From: Stomorhina lunata
Lineage: Eukaryota > Arthropoda > Insecta > Diptera > Rhiniidae
Assembly (NCBI GenBank): GCA_933228675.1
Contig: OW121743.1
Span: 18,160,584-18,224,583, forward strand
Length of the DNA stretch: 64,000 nt
Reading direction: 5' to 3'
Positions within the stretch are counted from its first letter, which is position 1. Each line of letters starts with the position of its first letter. Below are positions 1-12,660 of this stretch, piece after piece. The position numbers and the translations under genes were made by a program. The notes below the pieces were generated by a model. It was given only the letters and a program-made list of their open reading frames with translations, searched no databases and was not told where the DNA came from.

Positions 1-1559
1 TATTATCAAAGACTGATTGGACTTAATGGACCCTTTTTATCATAAACTAAAAGAGGATGTTAGGAAGTCCATAAGTTTTTTAATAAACAAAAAAAACACA
101 AACATCTAAAGTCAAGTTACATTTGTAACAAGGAAAAAGTCCTTAACAAAAAAAAATGTTCTCGAACTTGACACAGGACACTCAGACATTTTGGTAAAAA
201 AGTTTGCCAGACATATATGACCAAATATACAAACGAATTAATGGAAAAGTTGTCCAAATAATTGTATTATTTGCCAATGGAAGTTAAAAAGATAAAACAT
301 CAAATTTGGAGCAGGAAGTCATATAGAGAAAGTAATAAAATAAAAGCAAAATATAGAAAATTTTAAAAGGTGTAGCATACTTAAAGGCGGAAGAATTAAA
401 TTTCTAGAGAAACTAAAGAGATACATTTTTCTAGAGAAAAATAAATGAGAAACTAAAATTTTATAAGAAATCTTAGCAAAAGTCTTATATTTTTGTTGGT
501 GTAAAAAATTTACATTCTTCCTAAAGAAAGTGATAAAAAAAAGTAAAATTAAAAAAGTGTAGCATACCTGAAGCCAAAAAAAAGTGTTTCGTACTTTAAA
601 TTTCCAAAGAAAATGTTAAACTTAAAAAGAGTAGCATACTTTAAGGCAAAATTTAAAAAATGTGGCATACTTTAAGGCGGAATCCCTAAGAAAACTGAGA
701 TACATTTTTCTATAGAAAAGTACATGAAAAACTAAATTTATATAAGAAAAAAGCGAAAGACTTATATTTTTTAAAGACTTCAATTTTATATGAAAAATTT
801 AGATTTTATATAAAAAATTTTTTGGGATTTTCATATTTACAGACTTTTTTAATTTAAAAAACTTTTGAAGAAGTTACAGAGGTTAAAGGCTTTACACCAA
901 AAAAATCAATTTAATATCAAAAATTCCAATTTTATTTAAAAAACTTCGATTTTAAATGAAAAAATTAGATTTTATATAAAAAATTTATATTTTATATGAA
1001 AAATTTCGATTTGAAGTGAAAAATGTTGGTGATTCTAAATTGACATTCTTTAAAAAGATAAAACATAAAATTTGGAACAGGAAGTCATATATAAAAAGTA
1101 ATAAAATGAAAGCCAAATATATAAAATTTTAAAAAGTGTAGCATAACTTAAGGCTGAAGAAAATTTATAGAGAAATTAAAGAGGTACATTTTTCTACAGA
1201 AAAACAAATGAAAAACTAAAATTTTATAAGGAATGTTAGCGGATGTCTTTTATTTTTTTTTTGTTGTAATAAATTCATATCCTTTTCAAGAAAGTGATAA
1301 AAAAGCATAATTAAAGAAGTGTAGCATACTTTAAGGCGGAAGCCTAATATTTTTAAAGGACAATTATATTTTCATTTTTTTTATAGAAAAGTAAGAGAAC
1401 GATTTTTATTTTTTGTGGTGATACCAAATTTACATAATTTTTTTCAAATTTAATGAAAAATTTAGATTTTATGTACAAAACTTTAGTAATTTCCAATTGA
1501 CATTTTTTTCCAATTTAACGCCTTTTAATGAAGTTTCAAAGCCTTAAAGCTTTACATAA
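1..1559. other. AT-rich non-coding DNA with a recurrent short motif
   Basis: No credible coding region is visible. The stretch consists of long A and T runs with degenerate repeats. A motif close to GCATACTTTAAGGC recurs near 374, 561, 633, 664, 1141 and 1323, usually followed by a purine-rich segment and a stretch resembling ATTTTTCTATAGAAAA. This motif also recurs in both orientations elsewhere in the window. Confidence 0.6.
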
Positions 1560-2510
1560 AAAATCAATTTTATTTAAAAAATTTCGATTTTATATGAAAA
1601 ATTTTGATTTTATGTGAAAAATTTCGATTGTAAATGAAAAATTTGGATTTTACCTGAAAAATTTTGATTTCATATGAAAAATTTTGATTTCATATAAAAA
1701 TTTTGAGTTCATATAACAAATTTTGATTTCATATGAAAAATTTTGATTTTATATACAAAATTTTGATTTTATATGAAAAATTTTGATTTCATATAAAAAT
1801 TTTGATTTCATATGAAAAATTTTGATTTCATATAAAAATTTTGATTTCATATGAAAAATTTTGATTTTATATACAAAATTTTGATTTTATATGAAAAATT
1901 TTGATTTCATATAAAAATTTTGATTTCATATGAAAAATTTTGATTTGATATTTTTTTACATGAAAAATCTTGAGTTCATACAAAAATTTTGATTTCATAT
2001 ATAAAAAATTTTGATTTCATATAATAAATTTTTGATTTTATACGAAAAATTTTGATTTAATATTTTTTTTACATGAAAAATTTTATTTCATATGAAAAAT
2101 TTTGATTTCATATGAAAAATTTTGATTTTATATAAAAAATTTTGATTTTATATGAAAAATTTTGATTTCATATAAAAATTTTGATTTTATATGAAAAATT
2201 TTGATTTGATATTTTTTTTTACATGAAAAATTTTGATTTAATAAAAAAATTTTGATTGCATATAAAAAATTTTGATTTTATAAGAAAAATTTTGATTTAA
2301 TATTTTTTTTTTACATAAAAAATTTTGATTTCGTATGAAAAATTTTGGTGTCATATGAAAAATTTTGATTTTATATAAAAAATTTTGATTTCATATAAAA
2401 ATTTTGATTTCATACGAAAAATTTTGAGTTCATATGAAAAATTTTGATTTGATATTTTTTTACATAAAAAATTTTGATCTAAAAAATTTTGATTTATATG
2501 AAAAATTTTG
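1560..2510. repeat. Degenerate ~21-bp tandem repeat, ATTTTGATTT family
   Basis: The block is a tandem series of monomers of about 20-22 bases built from AAAAATTTTGATTTCATATG-like units. Several longer spacers contain GATATTTTTTTAC. Monomers vary at the third-last position (CATATG, TATATG, CATATAA), so the array is older and less homogenised than the arrays at 33-64 kb. It shows no CTATAG dyad. A short reading frame on the minus strand across the right half follows from the repeat and is not a gene. Confidence 0.8.
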
Positions 2511-3284
2511 GTGATTCCGAAGTTATGTTCTTTTCCCATTAAAATTTCCTTAAATAATGTTTTAAAGGTTTTAATTTTTGTATCCAAATAATCGACCATA
2601 TATGCAAAATTTCGATTTTGTATGAAAAATTTTGATTTGATCTTTAAAATTTCGTTATTATATGAAAAATGTTGGTGATTCCAAATTGACGTTCTTTTAC
2701 CACTTAATCCTTTTTTAATAATGTTATAGAGGTTTTAATAGTTTTATTCAAAAAAACAATTTTTTATGAAAAATTTCGATTTTATATGAAAAGTTTTTGT
2801 GATTCCAAATTCACATTATTTTTCCATTCAAACGCCTTTTGAGAATTTTCAGAGGTTTAAAGATTTTCATAAAGAAAATCGATTTTATATAAGAAATTTT
2901 GGTGATTCCAAATTGACGTTCCTTTACCATTTAAACGCCTTTTAAGAAAGTTATAGAGGTTTAAAGATTTTCATACAAAAAATTGATTTGTTATGAAAAA
3001 TTTAAATTTTATATAAAAGTTTTAGGAATGAAAAATTAGGATTTTATAAAAAGGACTTTGTGTTTTGATATTAACTTTCCTTTTGAATTTAAACGAAGTT
3101 TTAACTTAAAGTCTTTCGTAAAAATCTGGATTTTATATGAGAAATTTTGATTTGATATTAAAATTTGGTAATTTTGAGTTTGATTTTTGGAGGATGACTT
3201 AAGTTTTAAACGAATTTGTTTAATTTAAAGTTCGTTTCAAGTCTCATAAAAGTATCTTGAAAATTAAGTACATTATTTGGTTTT
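2511..3284. other. AT-rich non-coding DNA
   Basis: This is a degenerate continuation of the preceding repeat. A GATTCCAAATTGACGTTC-like phrase recurs near 2675, 2800 and 2906, giving a loose ~120-bp periodicity. No gene or RNA signal is seen. Confidence 0.5.
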
Positions 3285-4510
3285 TATTTTTTTCAAAGAT
3301 TTATCTGAAAAATTGGGTATTTTCAGGTTTTTCCTAATAAAATCTCTACTGATACATGGATTTTTTTCATATAAGGCTTATTTTATTTGGAATATTCATA
3401 GTTTTATTCTTTTTGAGAAAAGAGGTTAGGTTTTTGCCATTTTCGATTTTGAATGAATTAAAAAAAAAAATAATAAAATTTTTTTAATTTTGCAAAAAAA
3501 AAATTTGTTTGACTTTGTAATGTCAATAACTCTAAAACTGTTGATTACACCAAAAGTTAATGTTAACATGTTTTAACAGAAATTTTGTTCTTAATCAATT
3601 GGTGTATTCTGAATAAAGTTGAACAAATCGTCTTTGAGATATAGTAAAATGACTAGAACAACCTTTTTAAAAATACCAAAATTTTGATTTTTTTTTTTTT
3701 TGCTCGAAAATTTGGTATTTTCAAATTATTCTTAATAAAATCACTACTTAGTGATAGAATTTCCTAATATATAGCTTAAGTTATTTAGAATATTGTTAGT
3801 TTTGCTATCGCTGGGTAATAATTGAAAGTTTAAAGCGTCTTCGATTTTTTATGAATTTTTGAAAAATATATTTTTTTTGTTTTGCTCAAAAAAAAAAAAA
3901 AAATTTGTTTGACGTTTTAATGTGTATAACTCCGAAACAGTTGATTACACCAAAAACTAATGTTAGCGTGTTTTAAGACCTATTTTGTTCTAAATGTCAT
4001 TATGATTTTTTATTAAAATTGGACAAGTCGTTTTTAAGATATCGTAAACTAACTACAACAACTGCTATAAAAATCACAACATTTTGGATTTTTTTTTTTC
4101 GAAAATAATAATAGAATCACTACTTATGAATGGTTTTTTTTTTCCTAATAAAATTCTTAGATAATTTGTAGTATTCATAGTTTTACTATTGTTGAGTAAA
4201 GATTGTAAGTTTTTGTCGATTTCGTTTTTTTTATGAGTTTTTGAAAAAACAAAACATTTTTTTTTTTATTTTGCTCAAAAAAAAATTTTATTTTAGATAT
4301 TTTAATGTGAATAACTCCAAAACTATTGATCACACCAAAAATTGATGTCAACATGTTTTGAGAGCAATTTTATTTTTAATTAAATTATGTTATTATTAAG
4401 AAAATAGTACAAGTCGTTTTCAAGATATGGCAAACTAACCAGGACAACCTCAATTTTTAGAAAATTAAAAAAAAATTTTAAAAAATTAAAAAAAAAAATA
4501 GATTTTAAAA
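3285..4510. repeat. Three-copy tandem repeat, ~390-bp unit
   Basis: Three diverged copies of one segment follow each other. The recognisable core, an AATGT..ATAACTC..AAAC phrase followed by GTTGATTACACCAAAA, starts near 3515, 3917 and 4303, so spacing is about 390-400 bases. Each copy begins with an A/T run and ends with a TTTTGTTCT-like stretch and CAAGATATGG-type sequence. Copies differ by many substitutions, so this is an old duplication. No coding potential is seen. Confidence 0.75.
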
Positions 4511-5220
4511 TTTAAATAACTTAAATTAAATTTTGACTGTTGACCACTACAAGCGTTCTCCTAAACAGCTTTTAATGAAGTTAGAGTGACTTAAAGTTTT
4601 TCATTAAAAAATCGATTTTATTTAAAAAATTTATATCAAAAATTCTATATCAAAAATTTTGTTGATTTAAAAAAAAAAAAAATTGTTTTTTTTTTTTCTT
4701 AAAATTTCTTTAAAAAAGATAATCTCAATATTCCTTTAAATTACCTGTATTTGAATTACCTGAATCTACAGAAATCTATGTAAGTACTTATGTTTTACAG
4801 ATCCTTATAAATATTATTCTGGCTTTTATTTTACCTTTTTGCTATGAATGTGGTTACTTCCTTTTTATTTTATGTGCAAGAATTCCTTTTCGTTTTTTTT
4901 TTTCATTGTGACTGAACACAGATTCAGATTCACATTAAATTATTGATCATTCATGTGGAAAATTAGAAAAATGTCAGTTATGATGAGCAACAGCAAAATC
5001 AAATGTAATGAAAGACATTTGGGAGCTTCTGGGTGTTTCGTATTGTTCCTTTGAAAACGTTTCCTGTTGGAGTAAAAATTGCTAGAAATTATTAGGAGAA
5101 TTTAAGGTTTTTCGAAGGTAAATGGTTTAAAAAAGAATAAAAAGTTATTATCTTATAATTTTTAAAGAATTTAAAGAAAATGCCGAGGCAAAAAATAAAA
5201 AATACTTTAAGGCCACCTAG
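4511..5220. other. AT-rich non-coding DNA
   Basis: No open frame of interest, no RNA gene and no terminal inverted repeats were found. The right end grades into the 31-bp minisatellite. Confidence 0.5.
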
Positions 5221-5878
5221 GAAGACTTTTCTACAGAAAAGTTGACTAGAGGACGACTTTTCTATAGAAAAGTTGACCAAAGGAAATTTTTCTATAGAAA
5301 ATTTGCCAAAGGAAAACTTTTCTATAGAAAACTTGACCAAAGGAAAACTTTTCTATAGAAAAAATGAATAAAGGAAAACTTTTCTATAGAAAAGTTGAAC
5401 AAAGGAAAACCTTTCTATAGAAAAGTTGACCAAAGGAAGACTTTTCTATAGAAAAGTTGACCAAAGGAAGACTTTTCTATAGAAAAGTTGACCAAAGGAA
5501 GACTTTTATATAGAAAAGTTGACCTAAGGAAAACTTTTATATAGAAAAGTTGACCGAAGGAAGACTTTTCTATAGAAAAGTTGACCAAAGGAAGACTTTT
5601 CTATAGAAAAGTTGACCCAAGGAAGACTTTTCTATAGAAAAGGTGACCAAAGGAAGACTTTGCTATAGAAAAGTTGACCAAAGGAAGACTTTGCTATAGA
5701 AAAGTTGACCAAAAGAAGACTTTTCTATAGAAAAGTTGACCAAAGAAAGACTTTTCTATAGAAAAGTTGAGCAAAGGAAGACTTTTCTATAGAAAAGTTG
5801 AACAAAGGAAGACTTTTCTATAGAAAAGTTGAGCAAAGGAAGACTTTTCTATAGAAAAGTTGACCAAAGAAAGACCAA
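5221..5878. repeat. 31-bp minisatellite, block 1 (CTATAG dyad family A)
   Basis: About 21 monomers of 31 bases (length divided by period). Each has an 18-base perfect palindrome ACTTTTCTATAGAAAAGT and a 13-base spacer TGACCAAAGGAAG. Edge monomers are more diverged (for example GTTGACTAGAGG and TTGCCAAAGGAAA variants) and inner ones more uniform, as expected if homogenisation acts mainly in the middle. The same family forms a second block at 7760-8735. No target-site duplication is apparent at either edge. Confidence 0.93.
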
Positions 5879-7759
5879 AGGAAAGTTAATTCAGAGTTGA
5901 AATAAAATATACTTTAGAGTCAAATCTTTTTAAGATCTTTAAGTCTAGCGTATGTAGAAATTGTTACAAATTTTTTTTAATACTAAATTTCATTAAACCC
6001 TTATCTTTTCTTTCAATATATTTCTAAAAAGTTTATTTTTTGCCTTCCCTCAATTTAAATAAACCCTTATATCTACCTTAAAGTATGCTATACATTTGTA
6101 AAATACCAAAAATCAATAATTTGTTATTTCTGGTTGAAAACAAATCAAAAATCTCGATCAAATATTCAAACGAGCACAATAAATGCAAATTAGTGCAAAT
6201 GAGTTGATAAAATAGAAACCCAGAAAAACAAGCATATAAAAACCACAGAAAATGACCCACCCTTAAAAAAGCGAAGCTTATCACAAGGGGCCATATAGAG
6301 ACAGTATATTCAAAATCATATAGCACAAACCCCAATAAAGAAGAAAAAACATCCAAATGACAAGAATTAAAATACTTTTACATATAAGCGAAAACCACAA
6401 AAAGCAAACCCCCAGTTTTTTATTACAGCAACACACATATCTCTTCAAAGCAAGGGAATGGGGCGAAAAGGATCCAAAAAAGGGTAGAAGTTTTTCAATA
6501 CCGACACTCTTAGCTAAAATATTTCAAAAGTTTATTGCAGTTTTTTAGACTTTAGTCTTTGGATATTGAACCTTTTAAAAGGGATATTGTTGAAAGCAAT
6601 TTTTGTTTCCTTTTAATATAATTTTTTTTTTTGTTTCAAAAGAGTCCTTAAGGATTTTGTTGTATGGAACAAGAACTTTTTAAAACCGGAAATGTATTGT
6701 AACAGTGAAATGAACTTAAGGAAATAACAATAAATCAATTGTTTTAAACTTAAAAGTCTTAAGCAAATGAAAAAAAAAAAGTTACTTTTAAAGGTTTCTC
6801 TTTGTTAATGCAATTCAATGGAGCCTGAAAGTATGCTTTTGTTTTTGTTCTAAAGGAAATTTAATAACACCTGAAAGTGTAAATTTGTGTTTAATTTGAA
6901 TATGTCTAAGAAAACAAATTCTGAATTGATATTTATGTTCGCATTTAAATTTTAAGCGGAAATAAATGAATACCTAGGGGGTGATTGGCTTAAAGTTCGG
7001 GGGAAGAAAATTATAAATTGTAGCTGGGATATATGGAAATAAAATTTACTTCAGTTTCAGTTTTCTTTATAGAAAAGTTGGCGCCAACCTTAGCTTTTTC
7101 TTAATAAGTAAGTAGAATACTTCTCTATGACCTAAGTTTTCCATAGAAAACTTGGCTTATTTTATGCCACATTTTCTCTTTTTAAACCTTTTTCACCTTA
7201 AAATGCAAATATATGCAGATAACTTATATACCGTTTTAAAGCTAGGACTTTAGCCTTTAATTGTTCAAAAATATTTGCCTGTAGGATTTAATTGAAAAAA
7301 GTTCTTTAATATTTAAATATATACATAAAATATATAAAAAAATTTGATTTTATTTTTTTCTCTTGTAAGATTAATATATCGTTTTAAAGCTAAGACTTTG
7401 GACTTTAGTTAAAGACATTTATTATATTTAAAGTAAAAATAATAATTGTCCTTGATCATGGTTTTCTATAGAAGACTTGGCTAAAGCATTTGTCAGACAA
7501 AAATCGTATATATTTTAGATTTTTTAAACTTTTTAGCTTAAATATGCAAATATATGCAGATGAAATATATAAAAGAAAAAAATCTAAAAAAGTTTTGATT
7601 CTAGTTTTTTCTTCTTTTTGATTTAGATCAAGAAACACAAACATAAGCAGATAAGTTATATATCGTGTAAAAGCTTAAATTTTGGACTTTAACTAAAAAA
7701 AGTTGGCAACAGCCTTGGTTTTATATCTACATATAGTTTCCTATATATACAGAAAAATT
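5879..7759. other. Non-coding spacer between two 31-bp minisatellite blocks
   Basis: AT-rich sequence without a supportable gene. Isolated single monomer-like sequences occur (TTTATAGAAAAGTTGGC near 7067, CCATAGAAAACTTGGC near 7141, CTATAGAAGACTTGGC near 7464). The segment around 7190-7690 repeats a phrase containing TTTTAAAGCTAAGACTTT. A 63-residue frame at 6357-6548 has no recognisable domain and is probably chance. Confidence 0.5.
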
Positions 7760-8735
7760 GGCAATAGGAAGACTTTTCTATAAGAGGTTGGACAAAGGAA
7801 GAATTTTCAATAGAAAAGTTGACCAAAGTAAGACTTTTCTATAGAAAAGTTGACCAAAGGAAGACTTTTCTATAGAAAAGTTGACCAAAGGAAGACTTTT
7901 CTATAGAAAAGTTGACCAAAGGAAGACTTTTCTATAGAAAAGTTGACCAAAGGAAGACTTTTCTATAGAAAAGTTGACCAAAGGAAGACCTTTCTAAAGA
8001 AAAGTTGACCAATGGAAGACTTTTCTAAAGAAAAGTTGACCGAAGGAAGTATTTTCTAAAGAAAAGTTGACCAAAGGAAGACTTTTCTATAGAAAAGTTG
8101 ACCAAAGGAAGACTTTTCTATAGAAAAGTTGACCAAAGGAAGACTTTTTTATAGAAAAGTTGACCAAAGGAAGACTTTTCTATAGAAAAGTTGACCAAGG
8201 GAAGACTTTTCTATAGAAAACTTGACCAAAGGAAGACTTTTCTATAGAAAAGTTGACCAAAGGAAGACTTTTCTATAGAAAATTTGCCAATGGAAAACTT
8301 TTCTATAGAAAACTTGACCAAAGGAAAACTTTTCTATAGAAAAGTTGACCAAAGGAAGACTTTTCTATATAAAAGTTGACCAAAGGAAGGCTTTTCTATA
8401 GAAAAGTTGACCAAATGAAGACTTTTCTATAGAAAAGTTGACTTAATTAAGACTTTTCTATAGAAAAGTTGACCAGAGGTAAACTTTTATATAGAAAAGT
8501 TGACCAGAGGTAGACTTTTCTATAGAAAAGTTGACCAGAGGTAGACTTTTCTATAAAAAAATTTAAAAAGGGAAGACTTTTCTATAGAAAAGTTGAGAAA
8601 AGGAAGACTTTTCTATAGAAAAGTTGACCAAAGGAAGACGTTTCTATGGAAAAGTTGACCAAGGGAAGACTTTTCTATAGAAAAAGTTGACTAAAGAAAG
8701 ACTTTTCTATAGAAAAGTCGATCAAAGGAAGGTCT
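7760..8735. repeat. 31-bp minisatellite, block 2 (CTATAG dyad family A)
   Basis: About 31 monomers of the same 31-base unit as block 1: the palindrome ACTTTTCTATAGAAAAGT plus spacer TGACCAAAGGAAG. Variants include AAAG for TATAG in the dyad (8000-8060), GTTGACCAGAGGTAG (8470-8550) and an extra A near 8685. Consensus and orientation match the block 1.9 kb to the left, so the two are probably duplicated or split parts of one ancestral array. Confidence 0.93.
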
Positions 8736-11049
8736 CTATGCGCTGTCACATATAGAAAAGAGGTCGTCCTCGAACAAAACTTGTTTAAAATTTTAGAGAT
8801 TTGTAAAAACAGATGCCAAATTACTTCGTCTCTATTGTGCTTCTTTAGAGATTTTGGGCCATAAACTGCATATATAAGCAGATGCTTTATATATCGTTTT
8901 AAAGCTAAGGCCGAAGCCTTTATTTTGAATAGATAATCTTAGTTTGTAGAGATTTTGAAAAAGCTATATTGTAGGAATCTTAAGGGAATTCAAAAAACCT
9001 GAAAAAAAATGTTCATTTTACAATTTTTTTATTGTTATGATTTGGGTTAAAATATGCAAGTTTAAGCAGATAATTTATGTAGCGTTTTAAAGCTAAGACT
9101 TTTGGCCTTAATTGAGGTTTTAATTTTGTTATGTAGAGAACTTGGCTAAAGCTTTAGTTTTTTTGTGAAAAGCCAAAAAAACTTTTGTTTAGTATTTTGT
9201 GCTTTAAATTTCATGTTAGGATTCTTTTAAATTTTTAAGAAGCTTTTAAATTTTATGGTATTCATAATATTTTGTCATTTATATTTTATAAACATCAATT
9301 ATTAGTTTTCCTATAATTTCAGCAGCTGCTGCTGGAGCTTAGAATTATTTTCTTCCCCTCATTTTGAAACTTTAAATAAGTACAGCATACTTTTGGGTCA
9401 TGATAATAAAATCTAATTTAGTTGGTATCGTTTTTTTTGGTTTCAAAGAAAATGAAAAATAATAATAAAATAATACTGTATTTTTTCCACTATATTCTCT
9501 TTAGAACTTGACTCCCTGCTGGTAAAATTATTTAATAGAATATTTTATGTTATAATAATATAAATAATTCACTATCTAGTGTATGTATGTAAGACCATGT
9601 CTTTCATATTAACTTGTTTTAAATGACTCCCAGCTTCCCCATTTATAACTACACCCTATGGTCTATTTTATTTTTGAACACAAAACAAAAATGGAAATAT
9701 ACTTTTTATATAGTGAAATGTTTTTCACATTTACACTGCATTTATTTTTATAAAACATTTGTGGTTTTTATGGTAAATTATCATTTATATAACAAAAGCA
9801 AAAAAGAAAATGAGATGAAATAAAATAAAATCAAACTAAATGTAAACAGATGAAACGGAAAACAAATTTTTAGAGCAGACTCTTATTTTAATGGAGTTGA
9901 AACTAAAATTTTAACACTTATGTAGTTGCTTCCTTACGAAAAAAAGGTACTAAAAATGTGCATTAATAAAATATTAATAAGACATACGCATTCAACAAAC
10001 GCTTGGAATTGGGGAACAGTGGTTAAGAAAATATAAATTTTGCTCATAAATTTCTTATACCCAAAGTGTGTAGCTTTGGAGGCTGGCTGAGCTTACTCAA
10101 GTCTTTCTAGGAAAATGATTTTCTCGTTGATGAATCCATAAACATCCCTACTTTCTTTGTATAAAATTTGAGCCAAATATCTTCACCATTTCCCAAGTTA
10201 TACCACTTTCTATGCCAACATATCAATCACAACCACTGTCCACCATCAGCAACCACCACCAAACACCCTCATTATCATTATTTGTACAACCGAAAAAAGC
10301 ACACCGGAACAAAGAGGAGCAGGAAGTAAAGGTTTTATATGTGTTGAGACAACAGACAGAAACGAAAATGCAAAAAATAAACATGAAACTAAAAGGAACT
10401 TGTAAATTATATTAGTAATAAGCATGTGTGTGCGGTTATGGGTTTTTTGCTGTTACATAAATAGAAAAAAAACCTCACGTAGTAAATAATTTTTGATACA
10501 AAAAATATACCCCCTCAGAAAATGAAAAGCATGTCCTGAAAAACTCCGCCATAATACAATTGATAAACATTAATGTCTAGCAACAGTGAGTAACAAAAGT
10601 GTGAGACCATAGGGCCATTAAAGGAATTCCACATGACACAAAAGGTAGTCTAAAATAGTCCAAGTTATTTCCCAACCTTTTCAAATTTCTCTTCATAATT
10701 CATAAACATTTAATACAAAATTTAAAGTCCACTATTAGACTCCACTGTACCCTAGACCCCCATCATAAACTCATATACATTTTTAATAAAATATTTTTTT
10801 TTTTATCTTTATCTCTATATGTTTAATTTTATTTGCTACATCACTCAAAACCTTATGAGCTTTCGGTTTTATAGTTATTTCTTCTCTCGTGTTTTTTTTT
10901 TTTTTTTTGCCACAAAAACCATAGCCTGTGCTTTTGAGTGTTAAGCTTTATGCACTTCCATAGGAAAATGTGTCTTGTTTTAATATTAATAAATATATAT
11001 AACATGTTGCATATCTTAGGGGGACCAGATGAGGTCTACTTTAAACAGA
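8736..11049. other. AT-rich non-coding DNA
   Basis: No gene is supported. The phrase TATCGTTTTAAAGCTAAG at about 8894-8911 also occurs in the spacer at 7378 and, less exactly, near 9080, so a dispersed repeat is present. Two reading frames of 66-67 residues (9623-9823 and 10212-10415) lack recognisable domains. The second has a Ser/Pro/Gln/Thr-rich start from a CCA/CAA-rich stretch and looks like intronic low-complexity DNA. Confidence 0.5.
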
Positions 11050-12150
11050 ACTATGACAAAAGCTTAAAGCTTCCCATAAAATTTTCATGGAAAAATGGGC
11101 TAGAGCAATGACTAAAGCTTTTAAAGATGTTTAAATCTGACCTGTCCAAAAGCACATGCAATAATATTTGCATTTGTGGTAAACAGCTTTGAAAGCTTTC
11201 ACAGGCAGTTTTGCCAAATTTAAATTTTTTTCATATATTAGAGCATTTTGACAGCGTGAGCGGTACAAACGTTTGTCCTGCTTACGCTGTCAAAATGCTC
11301 GAATATATGAAAAAAAATGTAAATTTGGCAACACTGACCGTAAGAGCTTTCAAAGCTGTTAACCACAAAAGCAAATATTAATGTATGTCTTTTTGGACAG
11401 GTTAGATTTAAACATCTTTAAAAGCTTTAGTCATTGCTCTAGCCCATTTTGGCATGAAAGTTTTTAACTTTTGTCATAGTTCAATAACAATAGAGCTTTT
11501 GAGCCTTCACACCGACACATTATGTATGAGCAACACGCAACTGCTCATACATAATGTGTCGGTGTGGAAGCTCAAAAGCTCTATTGTTATTGAACTATGA
11601 CAAAAGTTAAAAACTTTCATGCAACAATGGGCTAGAGCAATGACTAAAGCTTTTAAAGATGTTTAAATCTGACCTGTCCAAAAGCACATGCAATAATATT
11701 TGCATTTGTGGTAAACAGCTATGAAAGCTCTTACGGTCAGTGTTGCCAAATTTACTTTTTTTCATATTTTTCAGCATTTTGACAGCGTGAGCGGGACAAA
11801 CGTAGTTGCGTCTTGCTCATACATAATGTGTCGGTGTGAAAGCTCAAAAGCTCTATTGTTATTGAACTATGACAAAAGTTAAAAATGGGCTAGAACAATG
11901 ACTAAAGCTTTTAAAGATGTTTAATTCTAAATTGTCCAAAAAGACATACATTAATATTTGCATTTGTGGTAAACAGCTTTGAAAGCTGCAACACGATCAG
12001 TGTTGCCAAATTTACATTTTTTTCATATATTCGAGCATTTTGACAGCGTAAGCAGGACAAACGTAGTTCCGTCTCACTCATACATAATGTGTCGGTGTGA
12101 AAGCTCAAAAGCTCTATTATAAAAGTTCGCACATTTTGCTATAGACCTGG
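11050..12150. repeat. Folded-back repeat cluster: four ~270-bp copies, one inverted
   Basis: One unit of roughly 220-290 bases appears four times: 11050-11270 (+), 11271-11534 (-), 11536-11820 (+) and 11821-12110 (+). The first dyad is centred at about 11270 (ACAAACGTTTGT). The second is centred at about 11535, between GAGCAACACG and ACTGCTCATAC. Shared landmarks are TTTTGACAGCGTGAGC, TTTGGCAACACTGACCG, ACATAATGTGTCGGTGTG and AAGCTCAAAAGCTCTATT. The right edge carries CTGGACGGCT, which is also found at the end of a related copy near 20650. The arrangement resembles a fold-back or MITE cluster. No transposase is encoded, and a 73-residue frame inside is incidental. Confidence 0.85.
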
Positions 12151-12660
12151 ACGGCTCCGCGCTATATCAACAACTAAAGCTTTTAATAGAGTTCCTTTTA
12201 TAGCTATAAATAGTCTTGTGCAATAAACTATGACAAAAGCTCTAAGCTTCGCATAAAGCTTTAATACAACTTGGAATAAGAGTAATAACTTAAACATTTT
12301 GTAATATTTTATTAGAAGTTTTTAAAAAGAGTTAATACAACAAAATGAAAAGCTTTCCAAAAAACTTTCGTACAACTATGGGCTTGAGCAATCACTTAAG
12401 CTTTTAAAGGTGTTTAAATGCAGGTTTTTAATAGAGTTATTACAACTAGATGAAAAAGCTTAGTCAAAAGCTTCTATAAGAAGACACTAGATCAAAAGCT
12501 GAAGCTATTAATAGAGTCACGATTAAGCTACAAATAGTCTTGTGTTGTGAACTATGATAAAAGCTTAAAGATTCGCAAAAAACTTAAATGCAACTTGGAA
12601 CTAGAGTAATAACTTAAGCTTTTTGTGATATTTTATTAGAAGTTTTAAAAAAGAGTTATT
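12151..12660. repeat. Degenerate AAGCTTTTAATAGAGTT repeats
   Basis: Loose tandem copies of a phrase containing CTAAAGCTTTTAATAGAG and AACTATGACAAAAGCTTAAAG. The phrase TTTTATTAGAAGTTTT occurs at 12307 and 12631, so two ~325-bp units can be seen. The same repeat background continues at 13235-13985 and 19540-20400, on either side of the Transib element. Confidence 0.6.

Noticed and set aside
5221..8735. CRISPR array, because of short regular repeats
   Set aside because: The 13-base spacers are themselves conserved from unit to unit, there are no cas genes, and the context is a eukaryotic genome. It is a minisatellite.
10212..10415. Short Ser/Pro/Gln-rich frame as a possible exon
   Set aside because: No convincing splice context, neighbouring exons or domain. 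CA-rich intronic DNA explains it.
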